Of a DNA stretch of 18,140 nt, positions 1 through 8,121 are shown piece by piece. The DNA is taken from the NCBI GenBank assembly GCA_018648945.1, contig JABGQJ010000072.1, forward strand, positions 1 to 18,140. Reading direction: 5' to 3'. Source of the DNA: Victivallales bacterium. Its GTDB lineage: Bacteria > Verrucomicrobiota > Lentisphaeria > Oligosphaerales > Lenti-02. The first letter of the stretch is position 1. Each line of letters starts with the position of its first letter. The notes beneath the pieces are model-generated. The model saw nothing but the letters and a program-made list of their open reading frames with translations, did not search any database and had not been told where the DNA came from. The position numbers and the translations under genes were made by a program.

Positions 1-101
1 CAGAATCGCCGAATCTCGGGGGCGGTTGTGGGGGGCGCACCGGCAGCTTTGCCGCAGGCCGTCGTCGGAGCGAAGCAAAATCACGTTCCCAACAACGGAG
101 C

Positions 102-139
102 GGCTCCAGCCCAACGTGCTGACACGTCCGACTGGAGCC
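102..139 (-). terminator. Nested hairpin downstream of the first oxidoreductase gene
   Basis: A perfect 8-bp inverted repeat (GGCTCCAG at 102-109, CTGGAGCC at 132-139) encloses a second perfect 5-bp hairpin (ACGTG at 114-118, CACGT at 123-127, 4-base loop). It begins 25 bases past the stop codon of the minus-strand gene at 164-1216, where a transcript terminator would be expected. No strong U-tract follows on the minus strand, so it may be a weak terminator, an mRNA 3'-end stabiliser or a protein site. The rest of bases 1-163 contains nothing I can support as a gene on either strand. Confidence 0.4.
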
Positions 140-163
140 TGCAGTTCCCGCGAGCAGAACGGG

Positions 164-1216
164 TCAGGAAGCGAATTCGCTGTTGGCCTTGACCACGTCG
201 GTCACGCGCACCACCTCAAGCCCTTCCGCCAAGGTGATACGGTAGGGCTTCCCTTCGCGGATCGCACTGTAAAGCTCGCCGTAAATGGAGCCGGTGTTGC
301 AGCCTTCGGCAGGGGCGGTGTCCAGGGTCTCCTCGATCCAGCGCAGGGGCTCGGCATTGCCAAAGGAAGCCTTGATTGGCGGGGACGCGGGGTTTGCCTC
401 GATTTCAGGGAGCACCTGTTCGGGGTCGAGGTACTTCAGTTCGATGGTCTTCTCGTTGACTGATCGGATCGCGCCCCGGGTGCCCGCGATGTGGTAGACT
501 GGCTCCGAAAGGGCGACGCCGCCACTGATCTCGAGGTCCACGATGCGGCCGTTTTCGCCGCGCAGAACGACCTTCAGGTGATCCTCCGCATCACCGACCG
601 CCGCGATCTTCTTGAGGTCGCTCCAGATCTCCGCCACGGGGGCTTCCAGGAAGCGCAGGGCATGGTCCACGATGTGCGGCCCCCAGTTGTTCAACTGCCC
701 GCCACCACAAGCGATGATCGTCTGCCAGTCGTCGCGACGCTGGTAGCCATGCCGCCGCAGCTTGAACTCGTACGGCTCGCCGATCTTGCCCGAGGCGATG
801 ATCTCCTGAATGTGGTTGAAGCAGGGCTCGAAGCGCCGGTTGTGCCGCAGGAAGAGCTTGCCGGGGAACCGGTCGGCCACCGCCTTCAATTCCAGCGCCT
901 GCGCGTAGGAGAGGGCCACGGGCTTTTCCAGGAACACGTACTTACCCGCCGCCAACGCCAGGATGGCATGCGGCGTGTGTTCCGGGGAGCGTGTGGCCAC
1001 CGATACCAGATCCACGTCCGGATCCTGCACCATCTCGGCGAAGTCGGTATAGGTGGCGCACGCATACTTCTCGGCCATCAGGTCCAGCCGGCTCTGCTCA
1101 GTGTCGCACGCAGCCACGAGTTGGAACTGGTCGGGGTACTTCGCCAACTCGCCGCAGTGCATGCCCCAGCCGGCGCGACCAATACCTGCGAGTCCTACAC
1201 GAATCGGATCTGCCAT
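164..1216 (-). CDS. Gfo/Idh/MocA-family NAD(P)-dependent oxidoreductase
   Basis: A 350-residue cytoplasmic dehydrogenase of the glucose-fructose oxidoreductase / inositol dehydrogenase / MocA family, which oxidises or reduces a hydroxyl group on sugars, inositols or related compounds using NAD(P). The N-terminal Rossmann fold shows G11-I-G13-R-A-G16 and an acidic residue, D38, at the end of the second strand, which suggests NAD rather than NADP. The family signature E97-K98-P99 is present, and the C-terminal domain carries H181-x-x-D184-H185, the usual catalytic region. Length is normal for the family. The ATG has a close AGGA ribosome site (ccaggaaaATG). It lies 53 bases after a second, only distantly similar member of the same family, so the two probably share a transcript and perhaps a pathway. 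The substrate cannot be read from sequence; secondary sugar or polyol metabolism is likely. Confidence 0.9.
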   Translation of the reverse strand: MADPIRVGLAGIGRAGWGMHCGELAKYPDQFQLVAACDTEQSRLDLMAEKYACATYTDFAEMVQDPDVDLVSVATRSPEHTPHAILALAAGKYVFLEKPVALSYAQALELKAVADRFPGKLFLRHNRRFEPCFNHIQEIIASGKIGEPYEFKLRRHGYQRRDDWQTIIACGGGQLNNWGPHIVDHALRFLEAPVAEIWSDLKKIAAVGDAEDHLKVVLRGENGRIVDLEISGGVALSEPVYHIAGTRGAIRSVNEKTIELKYLDPEQVLPEIEANPASPPIKASFGNAEPLRWIEETLDTAPAEGCNTGSIYGELYSAIREGKPYRITLAEGLEVVRVTDVVKANSEFAS

Positions 1217-1269
1217 TTTCCTGGCCCCAATCTACTTGATGGTTGATGTCTGAAGCGGACGGAGAAGAG

Positions 1270-2313
1270 CTAGCTTGAAGCCCCGGCGCGGGCGATCAGT
1301 CGCTCGACAAGGCAGTCTTCGAAGGTGGTGGGGAACTGGACGCGGCCGCCGTTGAGGGCGGAAGCGTAGATCCCCATCAGGGCCTGGAAGGAGAGGAGAG
1401 AATTGTCCAGGTCCGAGCTGTGCCCCACGGTGGGATCGGCAGCGTAGCGGGCGACATCGTCCAGATGGGCGGTGATGGCGGCGACAAAGTGTTCGTCCCA
1501 ACTGGAGGGCTCGACGGTGCGGGTGCCCTGGTCGAACTGGACGACCTCCAGTGTCCGGTTAAGGGTGACTGTGGCCATGCCTTGGTCACCGACCGCCATG
1601 ATGCCGAAGTGGTGCCACTTGTTGGTCTCCTCCGGGTAGTCCGGACCAATATTGCCGATCTCCAGGAGCGCCCGCGCGCCGTTGGTGAAGGCCACCTCGG
1701 CGAGGGCGGAGTCGGGCGCCGAGGCCCCGGCCTTGCTCAGCCCATCCAGGTCGTCGATCTGGCCCATGACCCAGTCGAGCGGAGCATTGCCGTTGAAGTG
1801 CATCAGCATATCGACCACGTGCGTGCCCTGTTCCAGGGCGTTTCCCTGGCAGGTGGCCCGGAAGAAGCGCACATTTCCGAGCGTGCCGTCGGCGATCAGA
1901 CGGCGCATCTTGGCCCAGGCCGGGAGGTACTTCTTCTGGTGGTTGACGGTGAAGAGGGTGCCCGTCGCCCGGCAGCGTTCGGCGATGGTCTGCGCTTCGC
2001 TCGGGATCAGAGCCATCGGTTTTTCGGTGTTGACCAACCGCACGAACGGGCGCTCGCAAGCGGCAACGATGGGGGCAACCCGGCAGTGTGGATTACAGGA
2101 AATATCCAGCACATCGGGGCGCAGCCGGTCGAGCATTTCCTCGACCTCGGTGCCCTGGGCGACGCCATACTCCCGGGCGAGGGCATCGAGGCGCGCTAGA
2201 TTGCGGTGCCCGCAGATGCCCACCAGTTCGATCTCGGAGCATTGTCTGTAGGCTTTGGCATGGGACTCCGCCCAACCGCCGGTGCCAAGGAGAAGAGCGC
2301 GACATTTGGCCAT
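1270..2313 (-). CDS. Second Gfo/Idh/MocA-family oxidoreductase
   Basis: A 347-residue dehydrogenase of the same family as its downstream neighbour but clearly a different subgroup, not a tandem duplicate. The nucleotide-binding loop reads G10-T-G12-G13-W-A-E-S, with A in place of the usual third glycine. The family motif E97-K98-P99 is intact, and the second domain has G-T-H165-V-V-D168, with the catalytic-type histidine kept. The open frame runs upstream to 2418, but the extra 35 residues are arginine-rich and unlike the family. The ATG at 2313 has GAGG seven bases upstream and puts the Rossmann strand at residue 5, so I use that start. The gene begins 31 bases after the RNase stop and has no obvious promoter of its own, so read-through from the RNase gene is likely. 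Substrate unknown; two non-identical members in tandem could catalyse linked steps such as sequential oxidation and reduction of a sugar (inference). Confidence 0.9.
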   Translation of the reverse strand: MAKCRALLLGTGGWAESHAKAYRQCSEIELVGICGHRNLARLDALAREYGVAQGTEVEEMLDRLRPDVLDISCNPHCRVAPIVAACERPFVRLVNTEKPMALIPSEAQTIAERCRATGTLFTVNHQKKYLPAWAKMRRLIADGTLGNVRFFRATCQGNALEQGTHVVDMLMHFNGNAPLDWVMGQIDDLDGLSKAGASAPDSALAEVAFTNGARALLEIGNIGPDYPEETNKWHHFGIMAVGDQGMATVTLNRTLEVVQFDQGTRTVEPSSWDEHFVAAITAHLDDVARYAADPTVGHSSDLDNSLLSFQALMGIYASALNGGRVQFPTTFEDCLVERLIARAGASS

Positions 2314-2344
2314 GGTACGTCCTCGCGTGCTGTGGGGCGGCGGT

Positions 2345-4324
2345 TCAGACCGCCGCCAGAATGAACTCGCTCTTCTCCGGGCGAACGTCTTTGACGCGCA
2401 CCTTGATCCGGTCGCCAATCTTCACCGGCTGGCGCGTGTGCAGGAGACCTCGTTCACTGATCGCCTCCAGTTCGGCGAAAATCACTCGCCCGTTCACTTG
2501 CACTACCGTGGCGACCAGCACCTCGTCCATCAGTTCTCGGCGTACGTATTCCAGCAACCAGTGCCGGTTCGCCTCGCGTTCCAGTCCCCGGTTCTGGTAG
2601 GATGTGCTGTCTACGGAACTCACCACCTCCAGCAGCTCCTCCTGGCTGTAGGGGAACGGCTGGCCATCCACATGCGCGGCCAGTTGCCGTTGAATGACCA
2701 GATCGGCGTACCTGCGAATGGGCGAGCTCACCTGGGTATACAGCTCCAGCCCCAGCCCGGTGTGCGCCTGGGGGTGGGTGGAGAGCCGGGTCCGTTTCAG
2801 CTTGCGGACCTCGTTGATGAAGGCGACCGGATCGTATTCGGCGAGCGAATGGACAGCTTGCGCTGGCGGATCCTGCACCCGATAGATGATCGGGATGTCA
2901 TGGCGCAAAGCATACTCGGCCGTCAGCCGATTGGCGAGGACCATCAACTCACTGACCACCCCGCGACTGGGGGTGTTCGGGGGGATGCGCTTCACCTCGA
3001 TCTCGTCGTCTGTCACATGGACCTTCAGCTCTGGGCGGGAAAGCTCGAAGCCGCCAGCCGCCAGGCGCTGCTTGCGCAGGTGCGCAGTGATCGGGACGAG
3101 GGCGCGGAGCGCCGGAGACAGCTCATGGTCGGCACCGGGGGCCAGCATCTCGTCCGCCTCGTCGTAGGTGAGACGGTGCGTGACCCGGACTTGGGCGGCG
3201 GCAAACGACCAGTCGGCAAGCTTGCCGTCGGCCGCGAAGCGGACCTCGAAGCTCAGCGATGGCCGCAACTCGCCAGCCTGCAGGCTGGCCAACTCGCAGC
3301 CGATCCGTTCGGGCAGCATCGTGACCGTGGTGGTGGGGAGGTAGAGGGTCAGCGGGCGGTCGGCAGCCACCTGGTCCAGCGGATCGTCCTTGTGAACGAA
3401 GAAGGCGGGATCGGCGATGTGGATTCTCACCACCGTCTCGTCGCCATCCCAGACCACGCCGATGGCGTCATCCACCTCCCGGGTGTCCTCGTCGTCGATG
3501 CTGAAGGCCAGAGAATCCGAGAAATCGCGGCGGCGGGCGTCGGCCTCGTAGGCCGGGACCTGTTCGGCGTCGGCCAGCACGGCCCGCGAGAAGCCGGCGT
3601 GGATCCCGTTCTCCAGAAGGAACCTGTCCGCCCCCTTTGGCAAGCGCTGGAGCTTCTCCAGGAATGTCAGCGCCGCCTTCCGAGGGGCATCCTTGGGCCC
3701 TGCCAGCGCGAGCGCGGGCACGTGATCGTTATTGCCTCCGAGAAGCAGCAGGTCAAGGCATTTCTGCACCAGTGGCTCGAAGTCCTCGGGGACCGGGAGG
3801 GGTCCGGGGCCGCGGTGGCGCAGCACCCGCTCAACCCACTCCTGTTCTGCCTCGCGCAGTTTCGCCTTCTCTGCCCGCTGGCGTTTCAGTTCAAGGATTT
3901 CGGCTGCCTCCTCACGGTCGCGAGGCATGAACCCAACGCCGCGGCGCTGGAAGTGCACCGGGTCGGCGAGGAGGGCCTCAGCCAAGGCGGCGATTTGGGC
4001 GGCGCCGGCATCGCCGAAGTACTCCTCGGCCATGTCGGCCAGGGAGTATTCGGTTCCCGGCTCGCCATCGAGGAGCGTTTCCCAGAGCAGTTCCAGGTCC
4101 AGATCCTCGAGGATCTCGCCGATCCGTTTGCGTATGGGCTGGAGGGCAGTGGCTTCCGCGTCTGCGGTAGGACCGTGGTTGGCAAGCAGCGTCTTGGCGG
4201 TGACCCGCTCGGTCTTCCCGTCCTCGTTTCGCACTTGTGCGCGGTCATTGTTGGTGCGGATAACCAAGCCCAGGCGCACATGGTTGCCCGCCAGGTAGCT
4301 GAGGATGCAGTTTTCAAGATCCAT
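2345..4324 (-). CDS. RNase II/R-family 3'-5' exoribonuclease (RNB domain)
   Basis: A 659-residue hydrolytic exoribonuclease that degrades RNA from the 3' end in the cytoplasm. Residues 1-50 resemble the small SH3-like N-terminal domain of cyanobacterial/Deinococcus-type RNase II rather than the double cold-shock domains of RNase R. A linker of about 200 residues rich in helix follows. The RNB catalytic domain starts near residue 265 and has D277, D285 and D286 matching the metal-binding aspartates of E. coli RNase II; the position matching D207 is E283. The S-P-I-R-R-Y-A-D-L motif at 534-542 supplies the catalytic arginine region, and residues 601-659 form an S1 RNA-binding domain. The frame is open back to 4516, but homology starts at the ATG at 4324, and a candidate promoter lies inside that upstream stretch. 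GGAA precedes the start. It is first in a likely operon with two oxidoreductases. Whether to call it rnb or rnr is unclear, so no symbol is given. Confidence 0.93.
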   Translation of the reverse strand: MDLENCILSYLAGNHVRLGLVIRTNNDRAQVRNEDGKTERVTAKTLLANHGPTADAEATALQPIRKRIGEILEDLDLELLWETLLDGEPGTEYSLADMAEEYFGDAGAAQIAALAEALLADPVHFQRRGVGFMPRDREEAAEILELKRQRAEKAKLREAEQEWVERVLRHRGPGPLPVPEDFEPLVQKCLDLLLLGGNNDHVPALALAGPKDAPRKAALTFLEKLQRLPKGADRFLLENGIHAGFSRAVLADAEQVPAYEADARRRDFSDSLAFSIDDEDTREVDDAIGVVWDGDETVVRIHIADPAFFVHKDDPLDQVAADRPLTLYLPTTTVTMLPERIGCELASLQAGELRPSLSFEVRFAADGKLADWSFAAAQVRVTHRLTYDEADEMLAPGADHELSPALRALVPITAHLRKQRLAAGGFELSRPELKVHVTDDEIEVKRIPPNTPSRGVVSELMVLANRLTAEYALRHDIPIIYRVQDPPAQAVHSLAEYDPVAFINEVRKLKRTRLSTHPQAHTGLGLELYTQVSSPIRRYADLVIQRQLAAHVDGQPFPYSQEELLEVVSSVDSTSYQNRGLEREANRHWLLEYVRRELMDEVLVATVVQVNGRVIFAELEAISERGLLHTRQPVKIGDRIKVRVKDVRPEKSEFILAAV

Positions 4325-4372
4325 TGGGGATTCCGGGAAGCTCACAGATTGGCCCGTCGCGGGGCCTTGAAT

Positions 4373-4433
4373 GGTGGACCGTCGAGGAAACGGCAGGCGC
4401 GGCAATGCCAAGCCTGACCTGGGCCGGTCCACC
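4373..4433 (-). promoter_or_regulatory. Long-range stem in the RNase leader
   Basis: GGTGGACCG at 4373-4381 and CGGTCCACC at 4425-4433 form a perfect 9-bp inverted repeat with a 43-base loop. It lies in the predicted 5' untranslated region of the RNase gene, 49 to 109 bases upstream of the ATG. It could fold in the mRNA, but it could also be chance in GC-rich DNA. No known riboswitch class is recognised. Confidence 0.35.
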
Positions 4434-4441
4434 CGGCACTC

Positions 4442-4468
4442 GGCGGGAAGGGGGCCTCGCTTCCCGCC
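4442..4468 (-). promoter_or_regulatory. Hairpin at the predicted 5' end of the RNase transcript
   Basis: A perfect 9-bp stem (GGCGGGAAG at 4442-4450, CTTCCCGCC at 4460-4468) closes a 9-base loop. It starts at about the position where transcription from the promoter at 4474-4502 would begin, so it would sit at the very 5' end of the RNase mRNA. It is also 76-102 bases past the amidohydrolase stop and could terminate that transcript, although there is no U-tract. Either role, or both, is possible. Confidence 0.45.
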
Positions 4469-4473
4469 CGACC

Positions 4474-4502
4474 AACATACCACTCCGTGCCCCCCGCGTA
4501 AA
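4474..4502 (-). promoter_or_regulatory. Candidate sigma-70 promoter for the RNase gene
   Basis: Reading the minus strand, TTTACG (4502-4497) and TATGTT (4479-4474) are separated by exactly 17 bases. Each hexamer matches 4 of 6 consensus bases. The same -10 sequence is used by the candidate promoter of the sorE-like gene in this window. Transcription would begin near 4467, giving a leader of about 143 bases. Confidence 0.45.
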
Positions 4503-4543
4503 TGTGCGTGGGGCAAGGAGGCCGAAGACAGACCCTTGTCCGC

Positions 4544-5704
4544 CTACTCCTCTTGGTGAACAGCCTGGCCATTGACGAAGACGCGCCAGGGCCGGGATCC
4601 CAGGTGGAGGGGATGCCCGTCAAAGACCACCACGTCCGCATCCTTCCCGACTGCCAGCGTCCCCACCCGGTCATCGATGCCCAGGATCTCCGCCGGCCAG
4701 CGGGTGATGGCCAGCAACGCCTGTTCCTCCGGCAGCCCATCGCGGGCCGCCAGCCCGGCCATGATGGGCAGGGAGTCCTGCGGCGTCACCGGTGCGTCCG
4801 TGGTGATCGCGATCTTGACCCCCGCCGCCGCCAGAACGCCCGCCGTGCGGAAACTCTTGTGCTGAAGCTCGTATTTGCTGCGATGCCCGAAGCTGGGGCC
4901 GACGATGCACGCCACGCCCTCCCGCGCCAGATCCGCCGCGATCAGCGCGCCGTCGGTCGCGTGATCCAACGTGATCCGCAGATCGAACTCTCGGGCTAGG
5001 CGCAGGGCTGTGAACATGTCGTCGGCACGGTGGGCATGGCACTTGAGCGGGATCTGCCGGCGCAGCACCGGCAGCAAGGCTTCCAGTTTGGCATCGTAGT
5101 CCGGCAGGCTGTCCGGAGCGTCCTTGGCGGCCTCGATCCGCTGCTGGTACCGGCGTGCCTTCTCCATGGTCTCGCGGATGAGAGCCGCAATGGCCATGCG
5201 CGTGGCTGGCGCCTTGCCCGCTCCGCCGTACTTGGATTTGGGGTTCTTGCCGAAGGCGCACTTCATGGCGACGGGGTCGCGCACCACCATGTCGTCCACC
5301 CGGTGCCCGGCGGTTTTCACGACTGCCGCCGTGCCGCCGATCACGTTTGCGCTGCCGGGGGTAATTGCCACGCAGGTCACGCCCGCTTCCCGCGCCTCGC
5401 GCACGGTGATATCACTCGGACAGAAGCCATCCACCGCCCGCATCTGGGGCGTGATCGGGTGGGTGCCCTCGTTGCCGTCGGCGCCCTCGTCGCCGTTGAG
5501 GCTCTCCCACATGCCGAGATGGCTGTGGGCATCGATCAGCCCTGGCATCACCACCCGCCCAGCTGCGTCCAGGACATCGGCAGCGGCCGGAATCGGGAGA
5601 TCCTGCCCCACCTCGACAATCCGCCCGCCATCGATCAGCACGGTGCCGTCGGGAACAGGCGGCGAGTTCATGGGCCAGAGCATACCATTCGTGATTGCCA
5701 GCAT
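4544..5704 (-). CDS. Imidazolonepropionase-like amidohydrolase
   Basis: A 386-residue metal-dependent hydrolase of the amidohydrolase superfamily, closest in feel to the imidazolonepropionase-related group (COG1228), with no signal peptide. The small beta-sandwich halves are present at both ends (residues 1-52 and about 345-386, the latter with the typical G-T-L-A-V-G-K-D-A-D-V-V-V run). The metal-binding D58-A-H60-S-H62 motif ends the first barrel strand. Further candidate ligands are H223/H225, H248 and the catalytic-type D303 in T-T-D-A-P-V; K148 is in a position where a bridging carboxylated lysine could occur. Length is typical. The ATG is preceded by a strong GGAGG five bases away. The gene lies 72 bases after the DUF1566 gene and 219 bases before the RNase gene, on the same strand. 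Substrate unknown: cyclic amides, dipeptides and related compounds are all possible in this group. Confidence 0.88.
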   Translation of the reverse strand: MLAITNGMLWPMNSPPVPDGTVLIDGGRIVEVGQDLPIPAAADVLDAAGRVVMPGLIDAHSHLGMWESLNGDEGADGNEGTHPITPQMRAVDGFCPSDITVREAREAGVTCVAITPGSANVIGGTAAVVKTAGHRVDDMVVRDPVAMKCAFGKNPKSKYGGAGKAPATRMAIAALIRETMEKARRYQQRIEAAKDAPDSLPDYDAKLEALLPVLRRQIPLKCHAHRADDMFTALRLAREFDLRITLDHATDGALIAADLAREGVACIVGPSFGHRSKYELQHKSFRTAGVLAAAGVKIAITTDAPVTPQDSLPIMAGLAARDGLPEEQALLAITRWPAEILGIDDRVGTLAVGKDADVVVFDGHPLHLGSRPWRVFVNGQAVHQEE

Positions 5705-5776
5705 CAGGGCCTCCAGAGAAGCCGGACGCCACCGAGGTCGAGGGTGGCGTCAGGCATCGTCGGCAGAGCGGTCTGC

Positions 5777-7957
5777 CTATTTCGGCTTGCGCATCACACG
5801 CACGTGATGGGGCTGGTTCTTTGGTCGCAAGATCGTCCCTGCCGCCACTCTTGGCGCGGGTGTGGGCTGGGAGCGGCGCCTCTTTGGAGGCGTCACCTCC
5901 TTCAGCTCAATCGCAAGCGCCTGGTTCACATTGGTCGTGTCCGGCACCCCAGTCCAGTATATGTCAATGGGGGAATTGGGGAACGCCTGCCGGTACTCCT
6001 TGACGCTGACCTCGCTGGCCAGACGCAGTTCTTCCTCGGTCGGCAAGACCCAGTCGTCGTAGCCCGCGAAATCCAGTTCGGTCGCGCGGCGGTAGGCTTC
6101 GTGCCAGTTCACTTTCTTGCCACCCAGGCAACCAGCGCCCTTGCCGTCGCTGGCCCACATGATGCCAAACTTGTTGTCCGACACCGTCTTTGGCTTGTCG
6201 ACGGTGAAGCGCTGGGCAGGAACCAACCCGTCCAGCCGCTTCAGGAGAGGCAGGGCATCCTTGAAATTCTTCTTCGCAACCAGGTCGCGCGACTCCTCGC
6301 TCAGGCTCGCGATGCGCGCCTTCTTGGCGGGGCGGAACGCATCGATGCCCATCTGGAACGCCTTCCGCCGGGCCGCGCAATCGCGCGCCGACTCAACGGT
6401 GCCTTCCATCATCTCCTTCACCTTGGCTATCGCCTTCCCAAGCTGTGCCGTCCACTGCTCGTGTTTGGCCACGGCAACCTTCATGTCGCCGCGATTCACG
6501 GCCTCCTTGGCCTGGCTCGACACCCGGGCGATGGCTGCCCCCGCCGCAGGCAGGTTCGTGGTCACCAGCTTCGAGAACGGGCTCGCTTGGAGGGCAGCCA
6601 ACCTGTCCCGCACCTCAACCAGCCCTCCCTCCATTGTCTTCTTGCGGGCCACAATCGCGACGACGTTCGTCTTCAGCGCGTCAGCGGCGCGCAGTTGGGA
6701 GACAATGTCCGCCCCGTCTGTCACCGTTTTGCGCATGGCTTTGTAGCTGGTAACGGCCACTCCCCAATCCTCGGCCAGATTCGCTTCGTAGAAGCTCTTG
6801 TCCTGGGCGGCCTGGAGATAGCCTTCCTCGGCATCTTGCCGACGCTGTGCCAAGGTGTTCCTGGCCTCCGTGATCTGCTTCAGCATCTCGGCCACCTTGG
6901 CCGTGCCCACCTTGGCTCTGCTCTGCACCGCAGCGTACTCGAACGCTGCCATGGCCTTGAGCAGGGCGGCCTGCTCGGCAACAAGCGCCTCCCAGGCAGT
7001 CTTGGCATCCCTCGGTGCCCCCTTGCCCTTGGCCCCCGCCAATGCCTTCCAGAACACGCTTGCAGCGGCAGCGGCGGCATCCTTGGCCTGCTGGATCTTC
7101 TTGGTGATGGCAAGCGTCTCGCCGATCAGCTTGTCATGCAGCACGACCGCTTGCTTCCACTCGCGCGTCGCCACCGCCTTTTCTGCAATTGCCAAGCGTG
7201 CGACATAGGCCTTGGCTTCCTCAGGGAAGGCCTTGGCATGCTGCTCGGGGGTGAAGCCCGTACTCGCTTGCGCCAGTTTGCCCATGTTCTGCCGCAGCTC
7301 CCTAATCCGCGAGAAGTCATGCTCCACTTCCCCCAGCAGGGCTGAGCCGCGATTGTAATGCTTTGCCCTGTCGGCGTTGCTCACGCCATCGGCCAGCGCC
7401 CTCTTGCGGGCACTCTCGACCCCAGTCCAGAATTTCGGCAGAAGTTCGCCGATGCCAAGGGCGACGGCCTGCTTGTAAAGCCCCTCGAAAGTGGTGAGGG
7501 AGAGCTCGATCGTGGCCTGGGCTTCGCCAGCCTTGGAAAGGGCCTCTACCAGCAACTCGTCGGCCTCCTGATACAACTTCGCCACGGCTTTGGGGCCACC
7601 GTTGCGCGCCTCCGCCTTCTTCTTGAGCTCCGTTATCTTCTGCCAATCGCTCGCAGCATAGGTCTCCAGGAGCTGTTTGTCCGCTTGCCCATGACTCTCC
7701 TCGAACGGCCGCTGGGCCGCATCGATCACGGCATTGCTCCACGTCTTGTAGCCGACGAAAGCCAAAATGGCCAGCAACGCAATGCCGCCAATCACGGCCG
7801 GCAGCACCCAGCGGGGGCCAGGGCCGCGCATGTCGCGCTCGATGCGGGCCAGTTCCCGCCGCTGGCGCTTTGCCTCCACGCGTTCCTCGCGCCGCTGGGC
7901 ACGCAACTGCTGGGCTTCTGATTGCTCCAGAGGTTCCTGTGGTCGCTTTGCTGCCAT
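5777..7957 (-). CDS. Membrane-anchored helical protein with C-terminal DUF1566 domain
   Basis: A 726-residue protein not recognised as a named family member. Residues 1-49 are very basic and probably cytoplasmic; residues 50-70 are one hydrophobic membrane segment, so by the positive-inside rule the remainder should face outwards. Residues 75-580 are almost entirely alpha-helical, alanine- and lysine-rich, with coiled-coil-like stretches and TPR-like spacing but no clear repeat. Residues 583-726 match the DUF1566 (Lcl C-terminal) fold, which is related to C-type-lectin/FGE-like domains: N-W618-H-E-A-Y, then G-Y-D-D-W636-V-L-P-T-E-E-E-L, a Y-W-T-G strand and a final H-V-R-V strand. A basic proline-rich insert of about 30 residues interrupts the end of the domain. 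GAGGG precedes the ATG by nine bases, and a good promoter lies upstream. A cell-surface or periplasmic binding role is plausible; no catalytic role is visible. Confidence 0.88.
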   Translation of the reverse strand: MAAKRPQEPLEQSEAQQLRAQRREERVEAKRQRRELARIERDMRGPGPRWVLPAVIGGIALLAILAFVGYKTWSNAVIDAAQRPFEESHGQADKQLLETYAASDWQKITELKKKAEARNGGPKAVAKLYQEADELLVEALSKAGEAQATIELSLTTFEGLYKQAVALGIGELLPKFWTGVESARKRALADGVSNADRAKHYNRGSALLGEVEHDFSRIRELRQNMGKLAQASTGFTPEQHAKAFPEEAKAYVARLAIAEKAVATREWKQAVVLHDKLIGETLAITKKIQQAKDAAAAAASVFWKALAGAKGKGAPRDAKTAWEALVAEQAALLKAMAAFEYAAVQSRAKVGTAKVAEMLKQITEARNTLAQRRQDAEEGYLQAAQDKSFYEANLAEDWGVAVTSYKAMRKTVTDGADIVSQLRAADALKTNVVAIVARKKTMEGGLVEVRDRLAALQASPFSKLVTTNLPAAGAAIARVSSQAKEAVNRGDMKVAVAKHEQWTAQLGKAIAKVKEMMEGTVESARDCAARRKAFQMGIDAFRPAKKARIASLSEESRDLVAKKNFKDALPLLKRLDGLVPAQRFTVDKPKTVSDNKFGIMWASDGKGAGCLGGKKVNWHEAYRRATELDFAGYDDWVLPTEEELRLASEVSVKEYRQAFPNSPIDIYWTGVPDTTNVNQALAIELKEVTPPKRRRSQPTPAPRVAAGTILRPKNQPHHVRVMRKPK

Positions 7958-8066
7958 CTGGCTTTGCCCTCAAATGTAGAGTCCAGTCCTGTCGTCCCGA
8001 GAGACGGTTCGGGTCACTTCCCGGAGAGCGGCTCGCCGCAGTGCGGGGCCACGCATCCTGAATGGT

Positions 8067-8095
8067 ACTATAGGAGCAGGCAACGAGGATGGCAA
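8067..8095 (-). promoter_or_regulatory. Candidate sigma-70 promoter for the DUF1566 gene
   Basis: On the minus strand TTGCCA (8095-8090) and TATAGT (8072-8067) are spaced by exactly 17 bases, matching the consensus at 4 or 5 of 6 positions each. Transcription would start near 8060, about 100 bases before the ATG at 7957. The -35 box overlaps the ATG at 8089 that could otherwise start the plus-strand gene. Confidence 0.6.
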
Positions 8096-8121
8096 CGGGT
8101 GGCCAACTGCCAGGCGAGAGA

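Noticed and set aside
1..101. A gene fragment running off the left edge, for example a minus-strand GTG start near 84
   Set aside because: All frames give short arginine- and proline-rich peptides with no motif or ribosome site, so I could not support a gene.
2255..4417. A 720-codon open frame on the plus strand opposite the RNase gene
   Set aside because: It is a shadow of the GC-rich RNase coding strand: low-complexity, histidine/glutamine/valine-rich with no motifs, whereas the opposite strand has a full RNB-S1 protein.
4325..4516. An upstream extension of the RNase to 4516
   Set aside because: The extra 64 residues lack homology-like character and include the predicted promoter and leader hairpins.
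5030..7345. A 771-codon open frame on the plus strand opposite the amidohydrolase and DUF1566 genes
   Set aside because: It spans two clearly coding minus-strand genes and the gap between them, has no recognisable domain and no ribosome site.
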